A stretch of DNA of 64,000 bases. Origin: Pelobacter propionicus DSM 2379. Lineage in GTDB: Bacteria > Desulfobacterota > Desulfuromonadia > Geobacterales > Pseudopelobacteraceae. A program made the position numbers and the translations under genes. The DNA is taken from positions 1,541,001 to 1,605,000 of the forward strand of contig NC_008609.1 in NCBI RefSeq assembly GCF_000015045.1, in the 5' to 3' direction. Below, in pieces: positions 44,692 through 53,398 of the stretch. How positions within the stretch are numbered: position 1 is the first letter of the stretch; every line of letters begins with the position of its first letter. Below the pieces are notes generated by a model. The model saw only the letters and a program-made list of their open reading frames with translations. It was not told where the DNA came from and searched no databases.

Positions 44692-46740
44692 GTGAAACAG
44701 CGATGGTGCGCCTGTATGCGCTTACCCAGGAGACCTGGCTTGGTGGCGCCGGTACTGGCGCTGACGATGATGTCGTCGCCGGCCCTGGCTGATGAACAAG
44801 TGACGAAGAGTGAAGAAAACGGTGACGTATTTACCTTGGGCAGGGTAGAAGTGATCGGCACGTCCGAGAGCATCAAACACCCCGCAGTGGAAGTGGTCAG
44901 TAGCGAGGACATGCTCCAGTTTGATACCGAAACCATCTCCGAGGCGGCCAACCTGGTTCCCGGCGTCACGCTTTCCCGAAAGGGGGGGCGGAATGAGTCG
45001 ACGGTCTACGTGCGTGGTTTCGATTTGCGGCGTACCCCCCTCTATCTTGATGGAATCCCGATCTATTTTCCCTACGATGGCTACCCGGACCTGGGACGCT
45101 TCTTTACCTATGATCTGTCGGAACTGGTCATCTCCAAGGGCTTTGCGTCAGTGCTCTACGGCCCCAACACCATGGGGGGCGCCATCAACATGGTTTCCAG
45201 ACGTCCCACCAGGGAGTTCGAGGGGGATGCCGGCGCCGGCTATAGCTCTGTGGACCAGTACCACACGTTCGCAAACTTCGGAACCAGGCAAAAGAACTGG
45301 TATTTCCAGGGGGGCGGCTCTTGGTTCGGCAGCAACGGCTTCGAAATGTCGGAACACTTTCACAACAGAACGTACGAGAACGGAGGCAAGCGCAATAACG
45401 CCTTTCAGGAGGATTGGAAGGTCAGCGGCAAACTGGGGCTGACACCCAACAGCACCGACGAATATGCCCTGACCTACATCTATCAGAACGGTGAAAAGGG
45501 GCAGCCACTCTATACCGGAGACAATCCTGACGAAAAAATCAAGTTCTGGCGCTGGCCCTACTGGAGGAAGCAGAGCCTGTACTTCACCTCGCACACCGCC
45601 ATTGGTGACAAGAGCTACCTCAAGACGCGCACCTATTATGACAAGTTCAAGAACTCATTGGAGTATTTCACCGATTCCACCTACAGCGCACTGGACAAGA
45701 ACATGGGCTACAGGAGCAGATACGACGACTCTACGGTCGGCTGCTCCCTTGAGGTGGGGACGTCCCTGATCGCCAACAATGAACTCAAGATGGCCTTCCA
45801 CTTCAAGGATGATGTTCATCGCGAAGAGACGCTCACTACTCCCCGGCAGCGCTTCGAGGATCGGGTCTACTCATTTGCCTTGGAGGATACCATCCGGTTC
45901 ACCGAAAAACTCTCGGCCATCATCGGAGTCAGTTACGACATCCTGGACGGGGTACAGGCGCATAAATATGACTCAAAAAGCACTGCCTACTTTGACGCGC
46001 CACTTGCCGACGAGGATGCCCTGAATCCCCAGGGAACCCTGATGTATTCCTATTCGGATACCGGGAAGGCGCATGCTTCCGTGGCCATGAAAACCCGCTT
46101 TGCCTCGATGAAAGAGAGAACCACGATGGGGCTTGACGGAACCACTATTCCCAATCCGGACCTGAAACCTGAAACGACCATCAACTACGAACTGGGTGTT
46201 CAGGATGTCATCGCCGGTCTCGTTAAGGTCAAGTCAAGCTTTTTCTTTAACGATATCAGGGACTATATCGAAGGTGTCGTGATCGGCTCCGTGCTCGTCA
46301 ATGGCAAGCCGAAAGATCAGAAGCAGATCCGGAACATCGGCCGGGTTCAGCGCTACGGCTATGAACTGGAGGCGGTAGCGCCCATTAGCGACAGGATCGA
46401 AGCCGGCTTCAACTACACCTTAATGTACAACAAGAACAGGAGCGGTGACGAACCCATAACCGACCTCCCCAAGCACAAATTCTTCGTCTATGGCACGTAC
46501 TCCCCCGTCAAGGCGCTGACTCTGTTGGCCTCGCTGGAGTACGACACCAAGCGCTACGGGGACGCCGGCTATAATGCCGGCGAGTTTGTGGTTATCAATA
46601 CCAAGGCGAGCTACGAACCGCTCAAGGGTGTCATGGTGGAGGTGGGCGTCAATAACCTTCTGGACCGGGATTACGAGCTGGCCGAGGGGTATCCGGAGCC
46701 GGGACGCACCTTTTTCGTTCAGGCACGCTACAAGTGGTGA
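44692..46740 (+). CDS. TonB-dependent outer membrane receptor 3
   Basis: A 682-residue receptor closely similar to receptor 2: signal peptide ending PALA, EDMLQFDTETISEAANL, VYVRGFDLRRTPLYLDG and NTMGGAINMVSRRP in the plug, and barrel end VQARYKW. The start is a GTG at 44692 after GAGGAGAGG. Differences cluster in a few barrel loops (for example around residues 350-470), as expected if the two receptors bind related but distinct chelates. It lies 112 bases after the insertion element. Confidence 0.92.
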   Translation: MKQRWCACMRLPRRPGLVAPVLALTMMSSPALADEQVTKSEENGDVFTLGRVEVIGTSESIKHPAVEVVSSEDMLQFDTETISEAANLVPGVTLSRKGGRNESTVYVRGFDLRRTPLYLDGIPIYFPYDGYPDLGRFFTYDLSELVISKGFASVLYGPNTMGGAINMVSRRPTREFEGDAGAGYSSVDQYHTFANFGTRQKNWYFQGGGSWFGSNGFEMSEHFHNRTYENGGKRNNAFQEDWKVSGKLGLTPNSTDEYALTYIYQNGEKGQPLYTGDNPDEKIKFWRWPYWRKQSLYFTSHTAIGDKSYLKTRTYYDKFKNSLEYFTDSTYSALDKNMGYRSRYDDSTVGCSLEVGTSLIANNELKMAFHFKDDVHREETLTTPRQRFEDRVYSFALEDTIRFTEKLSAIIGVSYDILDGVQAHKYDSKSTAYFDAPLADEDALNPQGTLMYSYSDTGKAHASVAMKTRFASMKERTTMGLDGTTIPNPDLKPETTINYELGVQDVIAGLVKVKSSFFFNDIRDYIEGVVIGSVLVNGKPKDQKQIRNIGRVQRYGYELEAVAPISDRIEAGFNYTLMYNKNRSGDEPITDLPKHKFFVYGTYSPVKALTLLASLEYDTKRYGDAGYNAGEFVVINTKASYEPLKGVMVEVGVNNLLDRDYELAEGYPEPGRTFFVQARYKW

Positions 46741-47150
46741 AGGGGTGACAACAGAAAATCCGATTAGCACTCATCTTTAGCTTGATTGAAACCAATGCTC
46801 CCCCCTTTGAAAAGGGGGACTGGGGGGGATTTATTGGCGGTGGCATCAGAGGCAAATCCCCCTTTTCCAAAGGGGGATTTGCACTGCACCGCTACTGGCT
46901 GAAGATTAACGCTAATCGAGACAGAAAATGAAAGGCCGCGACTGGTGACAGGACTCTTCACGGGTCACGCAGTGGAACCGCAATGAACAGGAGGAAAACG
47001 GTTGCCACGTTATCTCCCCGGGGCTCTGCGGTGCGGAGAGCTTCGGCTATGGAGTATTCCCGGACAGGGATGTGGTAGCGAGGTGCTGCCGAAAACTGAA
47101 CCGCTTTGACGTTGGGACATGGACCAATAAAAATGGGAGGAGTGTTGATA
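46741..47150. other. Intergenic region carrying repeats
   Basis: About 410 bases with no convincing gene. It contains the second copy of the dispersed repeat (46761-46918) and a degenerate copy of the GACTGGTGAC motif (46937-46949). Confidence 0.5.
46761..46918. repeat. Dispersed palindromic repeat element, copy 2
   Basis: The arms 46761-46781 and 46898-46918 are inverted repeats (17 of 21) related to those of copy 1. The interior shares ACTGCACCGCTACTGG and a CCCCC-TTTGAAAA-GGGGG hairpin, and adds a second perfect 12-bp hairpin at 46854-46880. About 55 bases longer than copy 1, so copies differ by an internal module. Confidence 0.75.
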
Positions 47151-48041
47151 ATGTTTTGCAGACTTTTGATTGTACTGTGTGTTTTTTTCTCATGTTCGGC
47201 CTTTGCCGGAGAACAGCTTGCCAAAGATATTCGAACGGAGCGGAAGGTTGTGCGTGTGGCCGTGATCGGCGGCATGTCGGTCACGACCGATTTGTGGAGA
47301 GAAATTTCCAGGATGTTCGAAGCTGATAGCGGCTACAGGGTTGAAGTCGTGGCGGCAGGCCCGAAGCACGGGCTTGCCGATGCGATGCGGCAGGGCAGGG
47401 TGGACCTGCTCACCATGCACTCGAGCGATTCGACCACCGGCCTTGTCGCGGACGGTTACGCGGTCAATATGCGGCCCTGGGCCAGGAACGATCTGGTTAT
47501 CCTGGGTCCGCCTTCCGACCCGGCCAGGATCGCAGGCATGAAGGATGGCGCGCAGGCACTGAGGAAGATTGCCATGGCAAAGGCGAACTATGTGGAGTTG
47601 CAGGGCCTCGGCAAGCGTGAAATGGCGCACACGCTGTGGAAACGGGCCGGGATTGTTCCCAAGGGAAATTGGTACCTCAAGGACGAGAGCGAAGGGCATG
47701 ACGACCTGCTCCGCTTCGCCGCCGCGCATGAAGCTTATGTGATTTTTGGCAGGATTCCGGTCCAGCAGGGCAAGATTGAAAGCCATAATCTTAGAATTCT
47801 GGTCGACAAGGATCCCAGCATGCGCCGGCCGTATATTGTCATGGAGGCCAATCCGGAACTGTTTCACGGCACCAATGTAAAGGGAGCTAGAGCACTCTCC
47901 GATTACCTGCTTTCCGATAATGTACAGAAATTTTTAGGGAGTTTCGGGAAAGAGAAGAACGGCGGCATTCCGTTTTTCCATCCCGTGACCAGCTTTCACC
48001 CCATGGTTAGCGAACCGGTATCCAACGCTATTCGAGAATAG
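47151..48041 (+). CDS. Diverged TupA-like exported binding protein
   Basis: A 296-residue protein with a signal peptide (~1-19, ending SAFAG). It aligns along its length with the TupA-type protein at 9757 (EADSGYRVEVVAAG, then GRVDLLTMHSS, ILGPPSDPARI, TLWKRAGIVP). The oxyanion-binding TTTS-DSG is replaced by IGGMSVTTDL, and DDSGTH by QGLGKRE, so tungstate binding is doubtful and another ligand is likely. The start is ambiguous among ATG 47151 and TTG 47145. It sits in the chelate island between receptor 3 and the second radical SAM fusion. Confidence 0.82.
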   Translation: MFCRLLIVLCVFFSCSAFAGEQLAKDIRTERKVVRVAVIGGMSVTTDLWREISRMFEADSGYRVEVVAAGPKHGLADAMRQGRVDLLTMHSSDSTTGLVADGYAVNMRPWARNDLVILGPPSDPARIAGMKDGAQALRKIAMAKANYVELQGLGKREMAHTLWKRAGIVPKGNWYLKDESEGHDDLLRFAAAHEAYVIFGRIPVQQGKIESHNLRILVDKDPSMRRPYIVMEANPELFHGTNVKGARALSDYLLSDNVQKFLGSFGKEKNGGIPFFHPVTSFHPMVSEPVSNAIRE

Positions 48042-48113
48042 TTGGCTGAAAACGGTATCGGAGAGGGGGGCGCGGCGGAATCCTGTCTGGTTTGTCGTGA
48101 CCATGTCTCTGTG

Positions 48114-48251
48114 ATGAAACGTTTTTTTCGGACCTATCCTTCAAAAGAAGGTATTCGCACATACCACCTCAGTGTAGAGCGGAACCTGAAGCTCTGCCTG
48201 GACAAACAACAGGTCAATGAATTCGGTTACAACCTGAGGAGAAACCATTGA
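48114..48251 (+). CDS. Possible small protein of unknown function
   Basis: A short frame (45 codons from the ATG at 48114; open from 48042) in the gap before the GrpB-type gene. It is rich in charged residues (TYHLSVERNLKLCLDKQQ) and has no strong ribosome site or recognised family. It may be non-coding. Confidence 0.2.
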   Translation: MKRFFRTYPSKEGIRTYHLSVERNLKLCLDKQQVNEFGYNLRRNH

Positions 48252-48313
48252 GTGTCCACGATGTCGTGGCACTCAACAAGTAATATGGATCAATACGCCG
48301 AGGGAGTGGAGCG

Positions 48314-48907
48314 ATGAAGCCGGAGACACTGGACGAGAAAGTCAAGCGGGTGCTGCGCGACAGGATTGAGGTTGTTCCCTATGATGCCTGCTGGCCATTG
48401 CTGTTCGAAGAGGAAAAGGCGTATCTCCTTGCGATGTTTCCCCAGGACCTGATCAGGAGGGTCGAACATTTCGGCAGTACCTCGGTGCCGGGGCTGGCGG
48501 CCAAGCCGGTGATCGACATGCTGATCGAGGTCTCGTCACTTGAAAGGACGAAAGTGGAAATCGCGCAGGTTCTGGAAAGAAAGGGCTACGACTACTTCTG
48601 GCGCGCCAGCCATGGCGAGGAGGTCCCCCCCTTCTACGCCTGGTTCATCAAACGGAACGGACGGGGGGAGCGTACCCACCACCTGCACATGGTGGAGTCC
48701 CATTTCGAACAGTGGGACAGGCTGCTGTTTCGCGATTACCTGAGGAGCCATCCGGAAGAGGCGGCGCGCTATCAGGAGCTGAAACTGTCACTTTGCCGTC
48801 AGTATGGCGACGACCGCATCGCCTACACCAGGGCCAAGACCGGTTTCATCGTCGAGTTGACCAAGAGAGCACAGGGGAGAACTCAACATGCAGTGCGCCA
48901 TATGTGA
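48314..48907 (+). CDS. GrpB/UPF0157-family protein
   Basis: A 197-residue protein of the GrpB family, a nucleotidyltransferase-fold group. RRVEHFGSTSVPGLAAKPVIDMLIEV is split across the diagnostic HxGSTSVPG and KPxID elements, followed by the YFWRASH and THHLHMVE segments. GGGAG precedes the ATG. Its last 20 bases overlap the radical SAM-FecB fusion gene, so the two are likely coupled. GrpB proteins are sometimes linked to CoA or nucleotide chemistry; a role in this island is unknown. Confidence 0.87.
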   Translation: MKPETLDEKVKRVLRDRIEVVPYDACWPLLFEEEKAYLLAMFPQDLIRRVEHFGSTSVPGLAAKPVIDMLIEVSSLERTKVEIAQVLERKGYDYFWRASHGEEVPPFYAWFIKRNGRGERTHHLHMVESHFEQWDRLLFRDYLRSHPEEAARYQELKLSLCRQYGDDRIAYTRAKTGFIVELTKRAQGRTQHAVRHM

Positions 48908-50699
48908 GAACCGATGCCTGATCCCGGAGAACGGGACCGGCATCTGCGGCATGTACACGGTTAACGACGGTATCCAGATGGAGAAGTATCCCGACCAGTA
49001 TCTGGTTGTGGTGCCGTCGGAAATCGAATCCATGCCCATGCTGCACTACCACCCGGGCGGGACGTTCCTGCAACTCTGCACTGTCGGCTGCAACATGCGC
49101 TGCTGCGGTTGCGTCTCCTGGGTTATTACCGAGAGCGTGGACGCAATCCGGGGCGCGCTGCATTCCCTGACTCCTGAAGATGTGGTGGCCAGGGCGCTGG
49201 CCGAGGGGTGCCGGGGGATCATGTTCTGCTTCAACGAACCGGCAGTTTCCTTTCTTACCTTCAAGAGGCTGGCGTCCCGCGCCCGGGAAGGGGGGCTCCT
49301 GGTGGGGTGCGCCAGCAACGGCTGCTTCACCGAAGAGGCGTTCCGGGACCTCTTGCGCCACATCGACTTCATCAACATCGGCATCAAGGGGTCGAGCGAC
49401 GAGACCTACGCCCTGCTGGGCGCCCGCTCCGCGGTCCCCGTCTTTAGAAACCTGCAACTGAGCATTGAAAGTGGGGTGGCCACGGAAGTGGCGGCGGTGT
49501 ACGTGAAGGGGCGTGAGGATGAACTGCGGGAGACGGCGCGGAGGGTGGCCTCGCTCTCGCCGGATATCCCCTTTCAGCTCATGCGCTTCATCCCGCTGGC
49601 CATGGCGGACGGCTCCCAGGAACCCACCGTGCGGGAGGCTGAGACGCTTTGCCGGGAAATCGGGGGGCTGCTCAGCTACGTCTACCTGTTCAACTCTCCC
49701 GGCACGGAGCATCTGCACACCCGCTGCCCGCGGTGTGGAGAGATCATTGTGAGGCGGGGCTTCAACGGCCCCATGTGCGCCCATGTCACCCATTGGCGGG
49801 AGGGGTATGTGTGCTCCTGCGGTTTCACTCCCCCCTTCAGCGGAAGTCCGGAGCGGGACGGCGGCGCCCAGGTGCTGGGTTATTTCGGGGGGTACAAGAC
49901 CATCATGGCCCTGGAGTCGGTCCAGACCGTGCTGGCATTCCTGGGGGAGCGGGAGCCGGCGGTGATCGCCTCGGTGCTGCAGCGCATCCTGGAGTCGGGG
50001 TACATCAAGGGGCTGTATGAGCGGGGCAAGCGGGTTGACTCCTGGCTGGAGATTGTTGACCATTATGCGTTGATTGCCGGCAGGGAAGCGCAGGCCGGCG
50101 AACTGCGGGCGTTCATCCAGCACCATGTCTCTCTGGTGGCGGAAGGTGCCCGAGCAGTTACCCATCGTCCCAGGGTGTACTTCTCGCTGGGACACCCGCT
50201 GATCGCTGTTTTCGGGGACAAGTTCGAGTGCAACCTGGTGGAACTGGCCGGTGGGCACTGTGTCAACGGCGAAATCCGGCGTGACGAAACCCCTGGCATG
50301 ACCATTGCCGCGGAAACGCTGAACCGTCTCGATCCGGAAATCATGCTCAGCGTCGGCGCGCTTGGTTATCCGCCGCAGGATTATCATGCTGTCTGTCTGC
50401 AAGCGGGTCTGGATGTCAGGGCCGTTCGGCAGGGGAGGATTCACTCCCTGGCCCCCTACAACGCGTCGGGCCGGCCGGACTGGATCCTGGGGTTTCTGCA
50501 CATGGCCACCATCATTCATCCCGAGCTGTTCAGTTTTGATATGGAAATGCTGGCCGATGAGTTTTACAGGAAGTTTCTGGGGATTTCCCCGGGACCGGAC
50601 GGTCGGCGCAGGTCCATCGCCCATCCGCGGGTTCTAAAGAGCCGGGTTGCGTTTCGTGAGAATGAGCCGCTTCCCGGTCTTCAGCTGACGTCTGCGTGA
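48888..50699 (+). CDS. Radical SAM protein fused to a FecB-like solute-binding domain, paralogue 2
   Basis: A 603-residue paralogue of the protein at 27424-29253 with the same order of parts. Cys3, 6, 10 and 20 form the N-terminal cluster; CNMRCCGC gives Cys68, 72 and 75; CPRCGEI marks the zinc-ribbon-like part. Residues ~425-565 form the FecB-like domain (RPRVYFSLGHPLIAVFG, LDPEIMLSVGALGYPP, FLHMATIIHPELF). No signal peptide. GGGGAG precedes the ATG. Retention of the fusion in two diverged copies argues that it is functional and not an annotation artefact. Confidence 0.85.
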   Translation: MQCAICENRCLIPENGTGICGMYTVNDGIQMEKYPDQYLVVVPSEIESMPMLHYHPGGTFLQLCTVGCNMRCCGCVSWVITESVDAIRGALHSLTPEDVVARALAEGCRGIMFCFNEPAVSFLTFKRLASRAREGGLLVGCASNGCFTEEAFRDLLRHIDFINIGIKGSSDETYALLGARSAVPVFRNLQLSIESGVATEVAAVYVKGREDELRETARRVASLSPDIPFQLMRFIPLAMADGSQEPTVREAETLCREIGGLLSYVYLFNSPGTEHLHTRCPRCGEIIVRRGFNGPMCAHVTHWREGYVCSCGFTPPFSGSPERDGGAQVLGYFGGYKTIMALESVQTVLAFLGEREPAVIASVLQRILESGYIKGLYERGKRVDSWLEIVDHYALIAGREAQAGELRAFIQHHVSLVAEGARAVTHRPRVYFSLGHPLIAVFGDKFECNLVELAGGHCVNGEIRRDETPGMTIAAETLNRLDPEIMLSVGALGYPPQDYHAVCLQAGLDVRAVRQGRIHSLAPYNASGRPDWILGFLHMATIIHPELFSFDMEMLADEFYRKFLGISPGPDGRRRSIAHPRVLKSRVAFRENEPLPGLQLTSA

Positions 50700-51029
50700 G
50701 GGGAGGAGGGAATATATCGGGCAGGGAAACAGTGGCTGAAAAAGCCAGGCGAGTGCTGAAGGATGGGTTCGATGTCGGGATTCTTGGTCCGGGCTGTTCG
50801 AGTCCCTGTGGCTGGTGTTTCCGACGATTTGGGGTAAGCTTGTGGTGATTCTATCCATCGAGTGGAACAGTGGGACGTGGATAGTTGTTGTGTGGCGCAC
50901 GGTGTCGTTGGGCTGATACTGTCGATGGCTTTCAGCATGTAATGCCGGCTGCGATTGCAGTCGCGCAATTCTGTATCGACGTAAGCGGTGGAATATAAAA
51001 CAGTTGTTGCTATTCCAGGGAGGTGCACC
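50700..51029. other. Intergenic region before the duplicated kinase-like genes
   Basis: About 330 bases without a convincing gene. The last ~60 bases (CGACGTAAGCGGTGGAAT onward) recur before the second kinase-like gene near 52280 and are part of the duplicated unit. Confidence 0.4.
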
Positions 51030-51734
51030 ATGGTTGAAAAGTTGATCGTTCCCACTGTCGAAAAGCGTATCAGCGCCCTTTTCGAGTTTAACCGGAGAAA
51101 AGAGGCAGAGGCACTGTCGAAGGGTAAGACAAGAAAGCCGAAGCTGACGATCACCTTTGCCCGTGAGTTCGGCTGCGAGGCCTACCCTGCCGTGGAGCGT
51201 CTTCAGGCGCTGATGGAAAACAAGACCGGTGAGGCCTGGTTGGCAATGGACAGGGCGCTTCTGCAGGAGGTGGCCCGCAACCATGAGCTTTCCGAAGATG
51301 TGCTGCACAGGCTCGGAGAAAGAACTCAGTTTCTGGACGACATTATCTCCACATTCGCGCCAAGCTGGAAGGGTGACAAAGACTATTTCGAGTTGCTCTG
51401 CAGGCATGTTGTCGCGCTGGCCTCGGCGGGAAATGTGATTCTCATGGGGCGGGGGAGCGCAATTATTACTCAATCCATGAAGAACTGCCGGCACTTCTTC
51501 CTCTACGCGTCTGAGGATTTCAAGGTCCGTTCCATGTGCCGGCGTCTGAGGATCGAACCGAAAGAGGCCAAAAAGCTGATTCAACAGAAGCAGGGTGAGC
51601 GGGACCAGTTTCTCCGCACCGCCCTCGGCCATACTCCCGGTGATATGAGCGTGTACAACCTGGTATTCAACAATGATCGCAACAGTGCGGACAAGATTGC
51701 CCATACCGTTGCGGAGTATGTCATGGAGAGCTGA
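51030..51734 (+). CDS. Cytidylate-kinase-like family protein, copy A
   Basis: A 234-residue protein resembling the Cytidylate_kin2 family. LTITFAREFGCEAYPAVERL takes the place of the P-loop region, and NVILMGRGSAIIT and FRVRSMCRR-like segments match the kinase core. The usual GxxxxGK(S/T) is not obvious, so kinase activity is uncertain. GGGAGG precedes the ATG at 51030. It is first of a tandem pair with the copy at 52338; the two proteins are nearly identical in their first 40 and last 90 residues. Confidence 0.8.
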   Translation: MVEKLIVPTVEKRISALFEFNRRKEAEALSKGKTRKPKLTITFAREFGCEAYPAVERLQALMENKTGEAWLAMDRALLQEVARNHELSEDVLHRLGERTQFLDDIISTFAPSWKGDKDYFELLCRHVVALASAGNVILMGRGSAIITQSMKNCRHFFLYASEDFKVRSMCRRLRIEPKEAKKLIQQKQGERDQFLRTALGHTPGDMSVYNLVFNNDRNSADKIAHTVAEYVMES

Positions 51735-52082
51735 CCAGGGTGGCTGATGGGCTGGATTCAGGCTCTACGAGGGCGCCCCATGCGGGCGCCCTCGTCTGTT
51801 TTGTTCCTTCCCGACAAGGCCTGTTGGCAGATGGTGCCTGACCGGTTCCCGCAACAGTGTCACGCGCGTCATCGGAGAACAGCGGTCCCTGTCTATCGAT
51901 CGTCATGGCAGGATGTTGCGGTTGCCCCCCCCGTTCGTGGATAGTTCCCACACCTTTTACCCGAGAAAGTCCTCCTCTCACAAGTCCCTGACTCCTTCCG
52001 CAAGCAGGCTGTTTGATTGCCTTCCCGCATGGTTTATTGTGTTCATGCATAGAACCAGAGACCACTCTAGAGGAGGGCGACC
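51735..52082. promoter_or_regulatory. Duplicated intergenic region with promoter, copy A
   Basis: About 350 bases. An inverted GAGGGCGCC / GGCGCCCTC hairpin lies just after kinase copy A (about 51768-51792). A likely promoter for the small gene is TTGATT (52013-52018), 16-base spacer, TATTGT (52035-52040). The same arrangement is preserved in copy B. Confidence 0.5.
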
Positions 52083-52265
52083 ATGAGTTACCACAATCAA
52101 AAAATGACAGCTCAGGGCTTAAAAGGCTTCCTTGACCAGATCGTTGCGGAAGCGGCACTGGCAGAACTACAGGCCAGGGGGGCGATCGCCAAGATCATGG
52201 CAGAGGACCCGAAGAACGCGGCGGCGCAGGGATGGGAACAGACACCCGCTCCACGCTGCTCATGA
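52083..52265 (+). CDS. Small protein of the duplicated unit, copy A (short form)
   Basis: A 60-residue protein (MSYHNQKM..., AELQARGAIAKIMAE, AAAQGWEQTPAPR) similar to the first 60 residues of the 85-residue protein at 53399. It ends where copy B continues into a Cys-rich tail, so this copy has lost or never had that tail. GAGGAGG precedes the ATG. Helical; function unknown. Confidence 0.7.
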   Translation: MSYHNQKMTAQGLKGFLDQIVAEAALAELQARGAIAKIMAEDPKNAAAQGWEQTPAPRCS

Positions 52266-52337
52266 CAGCCGTGCGATTCGGCGTCGACGTAGGCGGTGAA
52301 ATGCAAAACATTGGATGCTATTCCAGGGAGGTGCACC

Positions 52338-53042
52338 ATGGTTGAAAAGTTGATCGTTCCCACTGTCGAAAAACGTATCAGCGCCCTTTTCGAATTTAAC
52401 CGGAGAAAAGAAGCCGAGGCCCTCTCAAAGAGCACGGCGACAAAACCGAAGCTGTCGATCACCTTTGCCCGTGAATTCGGCTGCGAGGCCTACCCTGCCA
52501 TGGAGCGTCTTCAGGCACAGATGGAAAACAAGACCGGCGAGGCCTGGTTGGTGCTGGACAAGGCGCTTCTACAGGAGGTGGCCCGCAACCATGAGCTTTC
52601 CGAAGATGTTCTGCGCAGACTTGGGGAAAAACCACAGTTTCTGGACGATATTATCTCCACGTTCGCACCAAGCTGGAAGGGCGATAAGGACTGCTTTCAG
52701 CTGCTCTGCAAGCATGTTGTCGCGCTGGCTTCGGCTGGAAACGTGATTCTGGTGGGACGGGGGAGCGCGTTCATTACTCAATCCATGAAGAACTGCCGGA
52801 ACGTCTTCCTCTACGGCTCTGAAGAGTTCAAGGTCCGCTCCATATGCCGGCGTCTGGGGATCGAACCGAAAGAGGCCAAAAAGCTGATTCAACAGAAGCA
52901 GGGTGAGCGGGACCAGTTTCTCCGCACCTTCCTCGACCGTACCCCCCGCGATCTGAGCGTGTACAACCTGGTCTTCAACAATGATCGCAACACTCCGGAC
53001 CAGATCGCCCATACCGTCGCGGAGTATGTCATGCCGCGCTGA
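52338..53042 (+). CDS. Cytidylate-kinase-like family protein, copy B
   Basis: A 234-residue tandem paralogue of copy A with the same length and ends (MVEKLIVPTVEKRISALFEF, AEYVMPR). Differences are scattered substitutions, concentrated around residues 28-35 and 130-160. Even the ribosome-site region (TTCCAGGGAGGTGCACC) is identical between copies. The same caveats about the missing classical P-loop apply. Confidence 0.8.
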   Translation: MVEKLIVPTVEKRISALFEFNRRKEAEALSKSTATKPKLSITFAREFGCEAYPAMERLQAQMENKTGEAWLVLDKALLQEVARNHELSEDVLRRLGEKPQFLDDIISTFAPSWKGDKDCFQLLCKHVVALASAGNVILVGRGSAFITQSMKNCRNVFLYGSEEFKVRSICRRLGIEPKEAKKLIQQKQGERDQFLRTFLDRTPRDLSVYNLVFNNDRNTPDQIAHTVAEYVMPR

Positions 53043-53398
53043 CCACGCCGACTGATGCGTCGGATTCAGGTATGAAGAGGGCACCCCATGGGGATGCCCT
53101 CGTCGGTTTCAGCTCCCGTCGTGGTCGAGCCTGGTGTCGGACGCTGTCCGGCCAATCCTTGGGCAAAGCGTCACTATCATCAGGGGGCGGTTTATGTCGA
53201 AAAACTGGCATGGCACGGTATGATGCGGTTGACATTCCCTTCCGGGAAAATACCACATGCCTTTTACCCGAAAAAGTCCGCCTCTCACAAGTCCCCGTCT
53301 CCTTCCGCAAGCAGGGTGTTTGATTGAGTTCTCATATGGTTTATTCTTTTAACAGATGGTAAGCACAGAACCATAGACCACTTCAAAGGAGATCGACC
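53043..53398. promoter_or_regulatory. Duplicated intergenic region with promoter, copy B
   Basis: About 355 bases, recognisably related to 51735-52082. A GAGGGCACC / GATGCCCTC hairpin follows kinase copy B. A likely promoter is TTGATT (53320-53325), 16-base spacer, TATTCT (53342-53347). Confidence 0.5.
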
